Shown here: one piece after another, positions 23,331 through 35,690 of the stretch | How the letters are laid out: the number at the start of each line of letters is the position of its first letter | Position numbering within the stretch: position 1 is the stretch's first letter | Origin: Odobenus rosmarus divergens | Taxonomy: Eukaryota > Chordata > Mammalia > Carnivora > Odobenidae | DNA length: 64,000 nt | Assembly (NCBI RefSeq): GCF_000321225.1 | Contig: NW_004451013.1 | Span: 302,372-366,371 of the forward strand | Reading direction: 5' to 3' | The notes under the pieces: model-generated | What the model was told of the DNA's origin: nothing | Databases searched by the model: none | What the model saw: only the letters and a program-made list of their open reading frames with translations | Made by a program: the position numbers and the translations under genes

Positions 23331-26140
23331 TGCCATCTATTCTTTCTTTCCTCCAGTGTTGTCTGGTAATGGTGCTGAGCACAAAACCAGCTGCGATGAG
23401 CAGGTTTATAGCTTTCCTGAGTCACGGGGGAATTTGCATGGTAGGTCATTCTGCCACAAGGCGCACAGATCTGAAAATTCGGAACTGAAAATAGAACAGT
23501 ACAGGCCCCTGAGCTACGCTTCAGATTTGTAAGCCAATGCTGTGGTTGCCTGAATTTGGAAACTAAATATTACTGTGGGTGATAGGCTTCATTATTTTTT
23601 TATTGTCCATTGTGACTTAATTATTTTAAAAAATGCTCAGCTTTTGAGAAAATCCAAAAGAGAAAGTCCTTCTTTGACCACTGATAAGCAAACTGTAGTT
23701 TTCTTCAGGGTCAAATAGACATAGTCACCCAAGTTAACCTGATTGCCTGACTGGGGGGCTGGTGGTTCAACCAAACTGTTCACATTAAAAGAAAGAAAGA
23801 AGGAAACTTTCTCTCTTTTTCTCACTCTCTTTTGTTAAAGTTTTGGACGTAGACATTACTTATCTCCTTTGCAAAGAATTTATATCTATTATCTATGAAT
23901 TCAATTAGGGAATCAACTCTGATGATGGTCAGCTCAGTAACCCAGACCTCTCAAGCTGTGTGTCTCAGGATTACATGGTCCTGTCTCTTTTTCCTGTGCT
24001 CATTTCCATTATCATAGTCTGTAGCCCTCATGCTCCCAAATTTAGCTTGCTTCGATATATTCCTAGTGGTTCCCTTTGCTTTTCTTTTACCTAGCTGTAA
24101 GATTCAGCAGCGCTGCCTGATAAATATGCCCTAAAGTATCACTTTCATAATGTCAGTGTGTTACTTAGGCTTCTTCAATGAAAAAACAGAGTTTTCCTCT
24201 GACTGCTTTACATATCTAGTTATTGGAAGAAAGTGTCTACTGTCTTAGTCTTCCTTAGGACTTACGAGGTTTCATGACCTATTTCTTTCTACAAATTCCC
24301 TCTTTTTAACTCTTCTTCTCCCCTGAGCAGTCCTTCATGCGGTCGGTGTGATTGGCTTACCTTATAACAACCATCAACGTTCATATTGGCGGATCATTTA
24401 TTACTGGCCTGGTTACCTATCCTGATGCAGTCAGTTGTCAGCTCAGTGCGAGGCACTGTCCATCTTTGCTTCCTGAGCAGGAGCCTCTGGATGAGAGCGC
24501 CTGTAACTTTCAAGTTCAATAACCTAACTCTCTATTACAGCCATAAAAATGTTTAAACTTTCTCCCCCTGGATTTCAGTTTGCCTGATAACATGACTCTC
24601 CCTAAATCTTCACTTTTATTGCTGACTACTCTCCAATGAGTGCTCACTGCCCTACTTAGACCAGTTTTCTTTAAATTGCTTCCGCACACTGTACACGTTC
24701 CCACCTCTGCACCCTAGCCCATAATGCACATTCTACCAAAGTGATGCACCTCAATTAGTTCCTACTATTGACACCTTACTCATCCAGCCACAACTCACCC
24801 TTTATTCAAGAATCTGGTCCTACCTAACCTTCACAGAGCTTCTCCAAAAATTTTGTCCCATGTTGAGCCTCCCTTTTCTCAGTAGTTTTGGACAATCTAA
24901 GTACAGTCTTATTATCTATACCTCATTATTCATGTTCTTTATTTGGTATGTGTCTTTTACATAATACTTTGTTCTCTAGTTGGCTTCTGTGTGTCAGTAT
25001 TGGCTTTGCACTGGGCTTCTTGGGTATTTGGACCATTTATTACTATGCTTGTATGGCATAGTGCTCTATCCACTTCTAGACACATAGCACCCAAAGAGCC
25101 ATTGTATAGACAACGTGCAACAGGATAAGCAATTGTTGAAGAGGAAATTGCCCAAATTCCTGCTACAAGGGTGATGATCAGTAATACCTACCCAGAAACT
25201 ATCATTTTCATTGGTCAACATGAAAATTATTTTCAGTATGAATCCCCATCAATGAGTAATTCTTTTTACTAAAGAGGATTTTTTTCCTTCTTCACTAGTG
25301 CACCTCAAAAAGGTAAATCTTGATCTTGTTAAAACCCCAAAACCAGAAAGAAAGTCCCTTGAATGAAGTAGAGGACCTGATTCTAGTGCCAAATGCTATG
25401 GGGTAAGATTACTATTGGGCTTACAGAAAAGTGACAGTGGATCTATGACATGCATAAGCAAAAAGTAATCCAGATTCAGTTGATTCAAAAACCTCAAACA
25501 TTGCTGAGGTTTGTTTGTTTTTTTGTTTTGTTTTGTTTTTTTACCAGTTCCTAAGTGAGCAAATTAACACCATAACTTCTGTTGTCGTCCTCGAAGCTGC
25601 TTTATTAATTGTGCCTGGGATATCTGTATAAGAGTGTCATTCTATATGTTCCTTCTCATATAAACCTTTCTGATTGAATGTTATTTCTTACTAAAGATTC
25701 TCTTTCAAGCATTCTTATGTATAGGTGATAGAACTAGATGGACCTTGCTCAGATCAGGACTTTTTCAATTCAATTTCAATCACCAAGCACAAAAGGTAAC
25801 TTACTGGCTTGCATAAGCTGGAAATCAAGGGTGGATCTAGTTTCATGCAGGTTAGAATCGAGGACTCTAATGATATTATCAGGCTTTTTCCTTCATCCCT
25901 TAACTCGTCTTCTTGCTGTGTATCAGTTTGAATTTTTTATACTCCAGATGATCTTTTCCCATGCGGTTAGCTAAGGAGGCTACCAGAGGGCACAATTATC
26001 TGTTTCCAGCTTAATAACACTAGAGGAAATAGATATTCTTTCTCTAACTTTTGTCTTCAGAAAAGACTGATTGGTCCTGCAAGACATAAAGTTCCTAAGA
26101 ACTAATTGCTGAGGCACTGCGTTTTATGATTAGTCCAGTG
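23331..26140. other. Unassigned intergenic sequence
   Basis: I see no gene. Parts around 23990-25130 are pyrimidine-rich and may be very decayed LINE, but I cannot place them. A T-rich run with TTTTG units lies at 25511-25542. Confidence 0.35.
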
Positions 26141-26248
26141 TTGGCTGTGTCCCTTTCTCCTAAGATCCCGTCACCTCCAGTGGCCAGGGTGTGCTGGGCA
26201 CCATGTGTAGTGGCACCATAAGATTACATGTGTTGAAGGGAGAATTCT

Positions 26249-26268
26249 CAAAAAAAAAAAAAAAAAAG
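26249..26268. repeat. Poly(A) tract
   Basis: An uninterrupted run of As without a recognisable retroposon body in front of it. Confidence 0.9.
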
Positions 26269-26329
26269 TGATGTTGGCCATTCAAGTATGTCTACAATTA
26301 TGACCTAATAGTGGAGATTACATTGTCCA

Positions 26330-26965
26330 GATTGAGAACAATGAGGGAAGCAGGATGCACTCTGACATAGAATGCCATCCTAACAAGATTTATTTTTGCC
26401 TTGTGGTACTTTGTAAGATTGTATTTTACAAAGATGACTACAACAAATCTCCCATCCCTCCTCTTTTCTTCAGTGTGATCTTACCATTTCCCAGTAAAGA
26501 GATGGGGTCTAACTCCTTCCAGCTGCCACGTAAGTCTGGACCATAAGCAATAGAATGGGGCAATACAGATGCTGCAGGGCTTCTGCCACGGTCTCTTGGC
26601 GTGCTTGTGCTTGGGATGTTCCTTCTTAGAACCCAGAATCCATACTGTGAGAAGCCCAAGCCACATGGTTTGGCCCCATGTACATGTTCTGATCGACAGT
26701 CCTAGCTAAGCCACACCTTTGAGTGATTCCAGCCCGAGTACCACCCATGTGACTGAAATAACTCTTGGAAGTGTATCCTTCAGCCCCAATATTTTTGGGT
26801 CCTGGTCATTTGTGTCCCTCTCAGCTGAGACTCCAGACAAGAGTCTGGGGAAGATAAGCTACACCACTGTGTCCTGGTGGAATTTGTGACCCTCCAAATT
26901 AGTGAGGCTAATTAAAAAGAAGTTGTTTTATACCACTAAGTTTGGTTGGATTATTCTGAAGGAAT
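26330..26965 (+). mobile_element. MaLR-type LTR, long decayed copy
   Basis: AGAGATGGGGTCTAACTCC, AAGTCTGGACCATAAGCAAT, AGAATGGGGCAATACAG, GTCTCTTGGCGTGC and the end TTGTTTTATACCACTAAGTT follow an LTR seen in many mammals. The start is uncertain. Confidence 0.6.
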
Positions 26966-27239
26966 AAAGAAGAAGAGCATATTTCATGCTTTAAGTGCCA
27001 GCATGGGTTTTGGCAGAGGACAGAGAATGTATTTCCCTCCTGATATCTGAAACACAATTACTCCAGATGAGAAACATGTATTCTGAAAAATATATTATCG
27101 AAGAGGAATTTGCAGATAGTAGTAGAGACAATCAGATATATTCTTTTAAAAGAGTGAGATCTTAATTTTGTGATCTTAATTCAGTGAAGGATATTAATTA
27201 GTGGAGAGAAATGTGAAATAAAACCCAGGATAGGGTGAT

Positions 27240-27720
27240 TAGTGCTCAACACCCACTTGGGAGAACAATGAGATGCTGACTTGAATGACATGTATGGACG
27301 GGAGTAGAGATGAATTTCATAACAAGACAATGTATTAGGGTCTTGAATGCTCTGCTAAGAAATTTAGATTTAGATAAGGATTAATAGGAGGGTGTTTAAA
27401 TGTATTCTATTTGAAAGTTATACACCAAATACGGTAAGAGAGACTGTTGTAACCATGTTAAAAAGACATAGAGTGAGGAGTAGGAAAAGAAGCATCGGTA
27501 ACAATCTCAACATGCAGTGACGAGAGTCTGCAAAAAATATGAAGAGTGTTGAGTACATGTAGACATGGTGGAAGGAAAATAAGATCATGGTCTGGCTGGT
27601 TGTAAATCGAGGTTAATCATAAGTTCCTGCTTCCTATAGGTGACTAATCACAATAATTCCAGAGCATTGCTACAGTTGGTGGTGAGGGGCAGCTGGGAAA
27701 AGAAGCTTATTTTGAGGGAA
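27240..27720 (-). repeat. Probable L2 LINE fragment, reverse
   Basis: Purine-rich text such as GGGTCTTGAATGCTCTGCTAA and AGAAATTTAGATTTAG resembles reversed L2. The match is weak and the ends are soft. Confidence 0.35.
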
Positions 27721-29325
27721 TTTTCAGTGTTAGTGGTTAGTATATAATTTTTAAAAATAGCAGAGGAAACATAGATGTTTTCATTTGACATATTTTTGAT
27801 CTTAGCTTTTCACACCAGTCTTGTCATTCATGGTTCTCAAACCAAACTAACAGAATATGTTGTACTTGATGTAGTGTACTTTTAGTTTAGGACTTTGAAA
27901 TCCCTCCACTAGCTATAGGATCTAGAGCAAGTAACATTCATAGAACTTAGTTTTAATATTGGGAAACTATAAATGGACTATTTCATTGATTTTTGTGGAA
28001 GAATCAGATAAATTAATAGATGTGAAATGTTTTTGCACACTATCAAGTGGTATACAGATAAGATTCTTAAGATGAAACTATTTTAGGAAGACTTATAAGA
28101 ATCAATTAGAGTATTTCAGTTATATCAAAGGAGTACATTATAGAGATTAAACCTCTGAGAGGTATATATACTAGGTTGGTGTCCTGGATTCTATGTGGTG
28201 TCATCAAGAAGGGTGAGTTAGCCCAAACTGAAGGTTGGGGGACATCACTGGATGTTGGGTTAGACTTGACCCATTTTATAGGACGAGGAGTCAGAAATTG
28301 GTGCAGAGGTAACAAAGTATAGGTATCCAAAGGTAAGAAATGAGGAATCAAATAAGGTCAGTCAGAGAAACAGATTTAGATAGACTGGAGGAAGTCAGAA
28401 AGATATCATTGGGTATTAGTAGGAGAGTCAGAGACAGTGGTATGACCAATTTGCTCTATCCATTGGTCCTCTTGGTGTGGGGCTTTCTCTCCAAGGGGTT
28501 AGATGCCCAAGGGGGCATTCTCTAATATTAGCACTTCATTATGAGCTGCATCTTCTTCATTCCCACAATTCTCAAAATTGCTATACCTCATAGTTTGAAT
28601 AAGAGAATCCTGTTCATGTCTCAAGCTTAGACTCTGAGAGCTAAGGAATATAAAAGCTGTTGTCCTAGTCGGTTCATGCTCAGCATCACAGAGAGAGCCC
28701 TCTAATTATGAGGGCATGTGACACCATAGACATCATATATAAAGTCTCTACTTTGTATCAGGAATCCCAAAGCCTGCAACTATAGTTTCCTTTATCCTTT
28801 TGCAATCCTGTTGCCTCAGAAGTCCTTCTACCACCTTGCTGTCTTCTTTGGATTATTCATTCTACCAGCTTGGGTCTTCACCCTTCCTTTGAGCCTTGAA
28901 AATGTCCATCATCTTTTGATTCCAGGTCTTCCAGAGCCACAGGCCACCCTTGCTCTACTCAAGTATTTTAATTTGGTTCCTGTTGTCAGGGTCAAAACCT
29001 TGACGAGATTAGTCAGCTATGGCAATTACATCTCCTGTTAGGTAGGTGTTAATGTGGTCAGTTATATTTCAGGTCAAACATTGAGGTTATCTCCTGTTTC
29101 CATATGTTATTTGAGGGATGGAGCAGAATTTCATCATTACCAAGTACTGCTGTGTATCTGAAAGCAAACAGAGATTGGATGGTGGGTACAGTTTATAAAT
29201 AAAAAATGTAAAACATATCTTTTCCACTTGCAAATATGTATTTTTTTAATTTCTGGCGTGGGATTTGAATTACATTTCAAGGTGAAATTAAAGGAAAAAT
29301 TCCTTGAATTTTAAAAAATCATCTT
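27721..29325. other. Unassigned intergenic sequence
   Basis: I see no gene and no repeat that I can name with confidence. Confidence 0.35.
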
Positions 29326-29329
29326 TTCT

Positions 29330-30088
29330 ATTTTAGAATGAAAATTCTAGATTTACAGAAAAATTGTGCGGATAGTACAGTGTTCCTAAATATCCCAAAC
29401 TCAGTATATTTGTTACATTGAGTGAATAAATACTGATACATTATTATGATGTGAAGTCTGAAATTTATTCAGATTTCCTTACTTCTCCACTGTCCTTTCT
29501 CTGTTCCAGAGTTTCACTGAGGATACCACTCTACATTTAGTCACAGTCTTTTTAGGCTCTGTTGATTGTGATAATTTCTCAGATTTTCCATGTTTTTGAT
29601 GACTTTGACAGTTTTGAGGAGTACTGGTCAGGATTTTTGTAGATTGTCCTTCAATTGGGATATGTTTATGTTTTTCTCTTTATTAGACTGGGATGGGATT
29701 ATGGACTTTGGAGAAGAAGATCACAGAGATAAATTACCATTCTTATTGTGTCCAGATTACAGTTTAGCAAAATGACTTATTGTAGGTGTTAACCTAGATC
29801 ACCTGACTGAGGTTGTATTTATCAGGTTTCTCCACTGTAAAGTTACTCTTTTTTTCCCCTTTTCCATAATGTGGTCTTTGGAAAGAAGTCTCTATGCACA
29901 GTCCACAATTAATATGTGGGGAGTTAAGGTTTAACTCCTTCAGGAGTCATAATTACATGAACTTGTTTGAATTCTGTTGCATGGAAGATTTGTTTACTCT
30001 CCTCCATTCATTTATGTAATCTTTTTTTTTAATATCTGTATGAACTCATGGGTTTTATCTTATACTTTGGGCTACAGTTCAATATTTT
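29330..30088 (-). repeat. Ancient L1M-type fragment (first part)
   Basis: Reversed old L1 sequence: AGATTTACAGAAAAATTGTG, TTTGAGGAGTACTGGTCAGG, CAGGTTTCTCCACTGTAAAG, TCTTTGGAAAGAAGTCTCTA. Sequence that normally follows this appears again after 31705, so a second L1 fragment seems to have been inserted here. Confidence 0.7.
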
Positions 30089-30089
30089 C

Positions 30090-31700
30090 TTTAATAAACT
30101 TAATTTTTTTAGAGAAGTTTCAGGTTCGTAACGAAACTGAGTGGTACATTCAGAAAGCTCCCATCACCCTCGGTCCTTACACATGCATAGCCCCTCCCCC
30201 ATCAACATCACACACCAGAGTGGTATATATGTTACAATCAATGAACCTAAACTGACATATGGTTAGCACCCCAAGTCCATACTTTACATTAGTGTTCACT
30301 TTTGGTGGTGTAAATTCTATGAGTTTTGACAACTGTATTAGAACATGCATGCACCGTTATGATATCATATAGAATAGTTCAACTGACCTAAAAGTTCTCT
30401 GTGCTCTGCCTATTTATTCATCTCACCCTCCTGCTAATCCCTGTCTCAACCACTGATCTCTCTACTGCCTCCATAGTTTTGCTTTTTCCAGACTGTCCTA
30501 TAGTTGGAATCAAATGGTATGTAGCCTCATCAGATTATCTTTTTTCCCTCAGTAATATGGGTTTAAATTTTCTTTGTGTGTTTTCACAGATTGAGAACTC
30601 ACTTCTCTCTAGTTCTAAATAATGCTTCATTGTTTGTATGGTATCACACTTAATCCATTCACCTACTGAAGGACATCTTGGTTGTTTGGCAATTAAGAAT
30701 ATAGCTATTATAAACAGCTGTGGGCAACTTTTTGGTGGATTGATGTTTTCAGCTCCTCTGAGCAAATGCCGGGGAGTGTGATTGCTGGATCGTATGGTAA
30801 GAGTATGTTTAGTTTGCAAGAAACTGCCAAACTGTCTTATGAAGTCGTTCTAGTATTTTGCATTCTCACAGCAATGAATGAGAGTTGTTGCTGCACATCC
30901 TTGCCAGTATTTGGTGTTTGTCAGTGTTCAGGTTTTTGGCCATTCTAATAGTGATATCTTATTTTAATTTGCATTTCCTTAATGACATATGCTGTTGAGC
31001 TTTTTCCATATGCTTGTTTGCCATATGTATAATCTTTATGGTGAGGTGTCTGTTTAGGCCTTTTGCCCATTTTTATATCAGGTTGTTCATTTCCTTATTG
31101 TTGAGTTGTACAAGTTCTTTGAATACTTTGGATAACAGTCCTTTGTCAGATATGTCTTTTGCAAATAATTTCTCCTAGGCTGTGCCTTATCTTTTTATTG
31201 TCTTGGCAGTATTTTGCACAGAACAGAGTATTTAAATTTTAACGAAGTCCAACTCATCAGTTGTTTATTTCATGGATCATACCTTTGGTATTGAGTCTAA
31301 AAAGTCATTGCCAGAGTCAGGGCCCCCTAGATTTTCTCCTATTTTATCTTCTAGGAGTTTTATAGTTTAGCACTTTACATTTAGATCTATGTTCCATTTT
31401 GGTTTAATTTTTGTGAAGGTGTAAGCTCTGTGTTTAGTCTTTTTTTTTTTTTTTACAGTTGGATGTACAGTTATTCCAAGACCATTTTTTAAATAAAGAT
31501 TTTATTTTATTAGAGAGGGAGTATGAACAGGGGGAGGGGCAGTGAGGAGCCTAATGCAGGTCTCAATCCCAGGACCCTGAGGTCATGACCTGAGCTGAAG
31601 TCAGATGCTTAACCAACTGAGCCACCCAGGTGCCCCTCCAGGACCATTTTTGGAAAGACTTTACTTTTCTCCAATGTGTTGCCCTTACTCCTTCATCAAA
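30090..31700 (-). repeat. Ancient L1M-type fragment inserted in an older one
   Basis: It starts after a T-run (reversed poly(A)) and reads CATCAACATCACACACCAGA, GTGATTGCTGGATCGTATGG, AAGAAACTGCCAAACTGTCT, TTTGCAAATAATTTCTCC and ACTCCTTCATCAAAGATCAG, reversed L1 3' half order. It is itself interrupted by a CAN SINE at 31490-31636. Confidence 0.75.
31490..31636 (-). mobile_element. CAN SINE, short body
   Basis: Reversed element with GGGGCACCTGGGTGGCTCAG head and a shortened middle. It is flanked by 15-nt duplications, TCCAAGACCATTTTT (31475-31489) and TCCAGGACCATTTTT (31637-31651), with one mismatch. Confidence 0.93.
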
Positions 31701-31704
31701 GATC

Positions 31705-32440
31705 AGTTGTGTTTCAGCTTTGGCTAACGGGAGCTCTTTCCATTTGACATATTCCCATCATTAAAAAAATTTTTTTTGAGAACTTCCTTACCTTCTGGCA
31801 CTACAAATACTCCAGGCTCATTTAGTATGCTTCCTACCCCATTCCTGGAACAGCCATTTCTTCAAGGAGCCTGGGTTCCTTTTATTGGAGAATGGAATTT
31901 GAAACCAAGATCTATTAGATATGTACACTGTTACTGGGCTCTCATTGTTTTAGGCCCTCTTAGATGGTGGAGCAATGAAATAGATGTGTGTCCATCAACC
32001 CATGTATACACACATATACATGTGAACACACACATACACTTCTGTATGTAACTCTGTACCTGTATTAAGCTAGTCAGTTCATACTGATGTCTCCAACTCT
32101 TCTAACACATTACCACGTATATCATTCTAGCCTTCTTCCCTTGCTTAACTGTGACTTCTCACTCCAAAAGTGAGAAACTTTGCTAACACCATCCATCTTA
32201 TTTTTACTTAATTGTTCAATTCTGGTACACATATACGATGATTTCAAAATAGTTAACCCAGGGGCGCCTGGGTGGCTCAGTTGGTTAAGCGTCTGCCTTT
32301 GGCTCAGGTCATGATCCCAGGTTCCTGGGATCGAGCACCACATTGGGCTCCTTGCTCAGCAGGGAGCCTGCTGCTCCCCCTGCTTGTGCTCTCTCTCTCT
32401 GTCTCTGACAAATAAATAAATAAAATCTTAAAAAAAGAAT
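31705..32440 (-). repeat. Ancient L1M-type fragment (continuation of 29330-30088)
   Basis: TTTCAGCTTTGGCTAACGGG, GAACTTCCTTACCTTCTGGC, ACAAATACTCCAGGCTCATT and AGCCATTTCTTCAAGGAGCC are the sequence expected after the 29330-30088 segment. A CA/TA-rich patch is at 32005-32045 and a CAN SINE at 32260-32434. Confidence 0.65.
32260..32434 (+). mobile_element. CAN SINE
   Basis: Intact forward element: GGGGCGCCTGGGTGGCTCAG head, CTGCCTTTGGCTCAGGTCAT, CT-rich middle and AAATAAATAAATAAAATC tail. Flanks AAAATAGTTAACCC (32246-32259) and AGAATTGTTAACCC (from 32436) fit a duplication with differences at the A-rich end. Confidence 0.93.
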
Positions 32441-33965
32441 TGTTAACCCGTAACTCTACAGAAAATTTTATAGAATACAGTGTTATGCACATTTCTTTTC
32501 TTCCCCCCTCCACCTTACAGACTACTCACTTCCAAAGTTCCTTTACTTGGCAACCTTTCCCCCTACCCCATTTGAGGATGTATCATACATTTGTAATAGA
32601 GTTATAGTCTCTTGTCATATTTTGCATTATATCATGGAATCCCCCAACTTTCTACTAAATGGTTTTTTAAAAAATATGCACACATTAAGTTTCACTATTA
32701 GTGCTGCAAATTTCTATGGAATTTGACAACTGCATAGTGTCATTACAGCATCATACATAACAATGTCACTGCACTAAAAAAAAACCCTTTCCCCTACCCA
32801 TAGACCCACCTGCTACTTCTCCCTGGAAACCACTGATCTGCTTATTTTCTTTAAAATTTTGACTTTTCCAGAACATCATTTACATGGAATTATATAACAT
32901 ATAGAGTTTTCAGTCTGGCTTCTTTTACTTAGTAATATGTATTCAAGGGTCACCCATGTTTTTATGGCTTCATCGTACATTACTTTTAATCACCAAATCG
33001 CATTCCATTGTATGGATATCGCCCAGTTTGTTTATCCATTCACCTATGGAAGAACATTTGGTCATTTTTGTTTTTTAGTAACTATGAACAAAGCTTCTAT
33101 AATATTTATGTGCAGGTTTATGTAGACATTAATTTTCAAATGAATTGGGTAAATATCTAGGCATACAATCACTGGGTCATATGGTAAACTATGTTTAGCT
33201 TACAAGAAACTGCCAAACTGTCTTCCAGAGTGGTGGCATTGTGTTCCTACCAGCAACAAATGAGAGTTCCTGTTGCTTGGCATTCTTGTCAGAGATGGAT
33301 ATTGTCAGCTTTTTGGATGTTAGCCATTTGAATCAGCATGTAGTGCTATCTCATTGTTGCTTTAATTTGCATTTATTTAATGCCAAGTGATGTTGAGTAT
33401 CTTTTCCTAGACCCATTTGCCATATGTATAACTTCTTTGGTGAAGTGTCCAGATCTTTTGCCCATTTTTAAATTGTGTTTGGCTTTTATTGTTGAGTTTT
33501 AGAGTTCTTTGTACATTTTGGATACAAATACTTTATCAGATGTGCGATTTGCAAATATTTTCTCCCAGTGTATAGCTTGTCTTTTCATTCTCTTAACAGT
33601 TCTTTGCAGAGCAGAGGTGTTTAATTTAAAAAAAAAGTCCAATTTATCATTTTTTTCTTTCATAGTTGTGCTTTTCTTGTTATATCTAACAGCTCATCAC
33701 CAAATTCAAGGTTATAGAGATTTTTCTCCCTGTTTTCTTCCAAAAACCTTATGGTTTAAAAATTTTATATTTAGGCCTATGATCCACTTTCAGTGATCTT
33801 TTTGTGGAAGATGTAAAGTCCTTTTCTAGGTTTTTTTTTTTCCTTTTAATACAGATACCAATTGTTCTAGCACTGTTTATTGAAAATATTGCTTTTTCTC
33901 TATTCAGTTACCTTTGTGCCTTTGTCAAAAATCAGTTGACTATATTTGTATGGGTCTATTTTTGG
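32441..33965 (-). repeat. Ancient L1M-type fragment, second copy of the same L1 region
   Basis: CATTAAGTTTCACTATTAGT, CAATCACTGGGTCATATGG, CAAGAAACTGCCAAACTGTC, TTTGCAAATATTTTCTCCCA and GCCTTTGTCAAAAATCAGT repeat the order seen in 30090-31700 but are clearly diverged from it. It is a separate insertion or an old duplication. Confidence 0.75.
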
Positions 33966-34089
33966 AATTTAGCCAAATATACATTCAGAGGACACAGTCC
34001 CCACAAGACTACTCTCAGATACCAGCCACAAGTTCAAGGGGTCCCTAGGACTACCCTTACTTCAAACCAGCTGGCTACTCTTATTGCTA

Positions 34090-34400
34090 GTCTTATGTGT
34101 CAGCTGGTGGTGTTTACTCAAACACTAGTATGGATGTTGCTGTGAGAATATTTTGTATATATCATTGACATCTGCAATCAATTTACTTTAAGGAAAGGAA
34201 ACCACTCTCTATAATGTGGATGAGTCTAATCCAATCAGTTCACGTCTTTAAGAGTAAACACTGAGGTTGCCCAGAGAAGAAAAATTCTGCCTCAAGACTC
34301 CTGCCTGAGTTTCCAAACTGCGTCTGCCCTGCAGATTTTGGACTTGCCAGCTACTATGAAATTTCATGAGGTAATTTCTTATAAAAAATTCTCTCTCTCT
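34090..34400 (+). repeat. Old mammalian LTR-like element
   Basis: GTCTTATGTGTCAGCTGG, GATGTTGCTGTGAGAATATT, CTATAATGTGGATGAGTC, TCCAATCAGTTCACGTC and CAGATTTTGGACTTGCCAGC match a familiar dispersed mammalian LTR whose subfamily I cannot name safely. Confidence 0.5.
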
Positions 34401-34610
34401 GTCTTAATGATCAGTCAGGGGTCCCAAGAGAAACAGGGTTTATATATATAATACAGGTGTAATATATACAATACAGTTACAAATTCATGGGGTCCCCATG
34501 ACCACTCACAGGTTTGATAATTCACTAGAACAACTAACTCAGAACTGGACTATACTAATGATTCAAGTTTTTACTACAGTGAAAAAATAGAAATTAAAAT
34601 CAGCCAAAGA

Positions 34611-34910
34611 GGGGCGCTTGGGTGGCTCAGTTGGTTGACGTTTTTTAACACTGGATGTTATACGCAAACAATGAATCATGGATCACTACATCAAAAACTA
34701 ATGATGTATTGTATGGTGACTAACATAACATAACTAACATAACATCCCATCTGCCTTTCAGCTTGGGTCATGGTCCCAGAGTCCTGGGATTGAGCCCTCC
34801 GCTGGGCACCCTGCTCAGCGGGGCGTCTGCTTCTCCCTCTCCCGTTGACCCTCCCTGCTGCTCCTGTGTGCTCTCTCTCTCTCAAATAAATGAATAAATA
34901 AAATCTTCAG
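34611..34910 (+). mobile_element. CAN SINE interrupted by an L1 tail fragment
   Basis: The head GGGGCGCTTGGGTGGCTCAG TTGGTTGACG stops at 34640 and the body resumes at 34746 with CCCATCTGCCTTTCAGCTTG, then GTCATGGTCCCAGAGTCCTG, a CT-rich part and AATAAATGAATAAATAAAATC. Flanks AAAATCAGCCAAAG (34596-34609) and AAAAGTCAGCCCAG (34911-34924) are its decayed duplication. Confidence 0.9.
34638..34745 (+). mobile_element. L1 3' tail fragment lodged inside a CAN SINE
   Basis: ACACTGGATGTTATACGCAA, AATGAATCATGGATCACTAC, ATGATGTATTGTATGGTGAC, TAACATAACATAACTAAC is a carnivore L1 3' end, preceded by non-L1 bases ACGTTTTTTA. It lacks an A-tail and a visible target-site duplication of its own. It closely matches 35576-35665. 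Confidence 0.9.
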
Positions 34911-35401
34911 AAAAGTCAGCCCAGGCAAGAGATGCACAGGGCAGGGTCCAGGAAGGGTCCAAATGTGGGACTCCTAGTTGTCCTCTCCCCATGGACTCAT
35001 AGGCAACATTACCTCCTCTTGGCCACAGTGCGAGACAATACACATAGAGTATTGCCAGCAAAGGAAGCTCACCAAAGTTTTTGTGTCCAGAGTTTTTATC
35101 CTGGCTTGACTTTATACTTCCTCTATTAGCTGACCTTTAGTCCCCAGCCCCTCCCAGAGACTGAGCTAATACTGTTGGTCCCTAGTTCCTCAGGGGTTCA
35201 GAACCAATATGGTGTGGCTCAAAGCTCTCATGATGAATTGCACTGTTCGGCTATCTGGTGGCCAGTCTCTGAGCCAACAAAGGCACTCCTATCAGGCAGG
35301 ACATTCCAGAGACATGGAGCTCACCTTTCAGAAGTTGAAGGCAAAGCTCAGACCTCTCTTTGGGCAAAGTTAATTCTTCATTACAGATCACATAAAAAAA
35401 A

Positions 35402-35415
35402 TATATATATATATG
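35402..35415. repeat. Short (AT)n run
   Basis: ATATATATATATA after an A-run. Confidence 0.85.
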
Positions 35416-35575
35416 AATTTTAAATATCATGAAACAGAATTTTTAAATATGCCTGGTAGTGATGGTATTTACCAGTGCTGAAAAAGCACACACTTTGAGA
35501 TTTTTAAAGAACTTACAACTTTTTCCTTTTCTAAGTAGATTATGTTATAATATGTTTAAGCATTTTGTAACACAA

Positions 35576-35690
35576 ACGTTTTTTAACACTGGATGTTATA
35601 CGAAAACAATGAATCATGGATCACTACATCAAAAACTAATGATGTATGGTGACTAACATAACATAATAAAATAAAATTAAAAAATAAGAT
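35576..35690 (+). mobile_element. L1 3' tail fragment, twin of the one at 34638
   Basis: It opens with the same ACGTTTTTTAACACTGGATG junction and shares the variant ATGGATCACTAC, where the other L1 tails in this window read ATGGAACACTAC. It ends with a normal A-rich tail, AATAAAATAAAATTAAAAAA. It lacks five bases (TGTAT) present in the twin. Confidence 0.88.

Larger units (their letters stand above)
34415..35385. mobile_element. Decayed endogenous-retrovirus-type LTR, split by a SINE
   Basis: Two parts, 34415-34610 and 34911-35385, read as one LTR: AGGGGTCCCAAGAGAAACAG, ATGACCACTCACAGGTTTGA, TTTTTACTACAGTGAAAAAA, then GTCCTCTCCCCATGGACTC, AAGGAAGCTCACCAAAG and AGAGTTTTTATCCTGGC. No viral gene is present. 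Family and orientation are uncertain. Confidence 0.5.
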
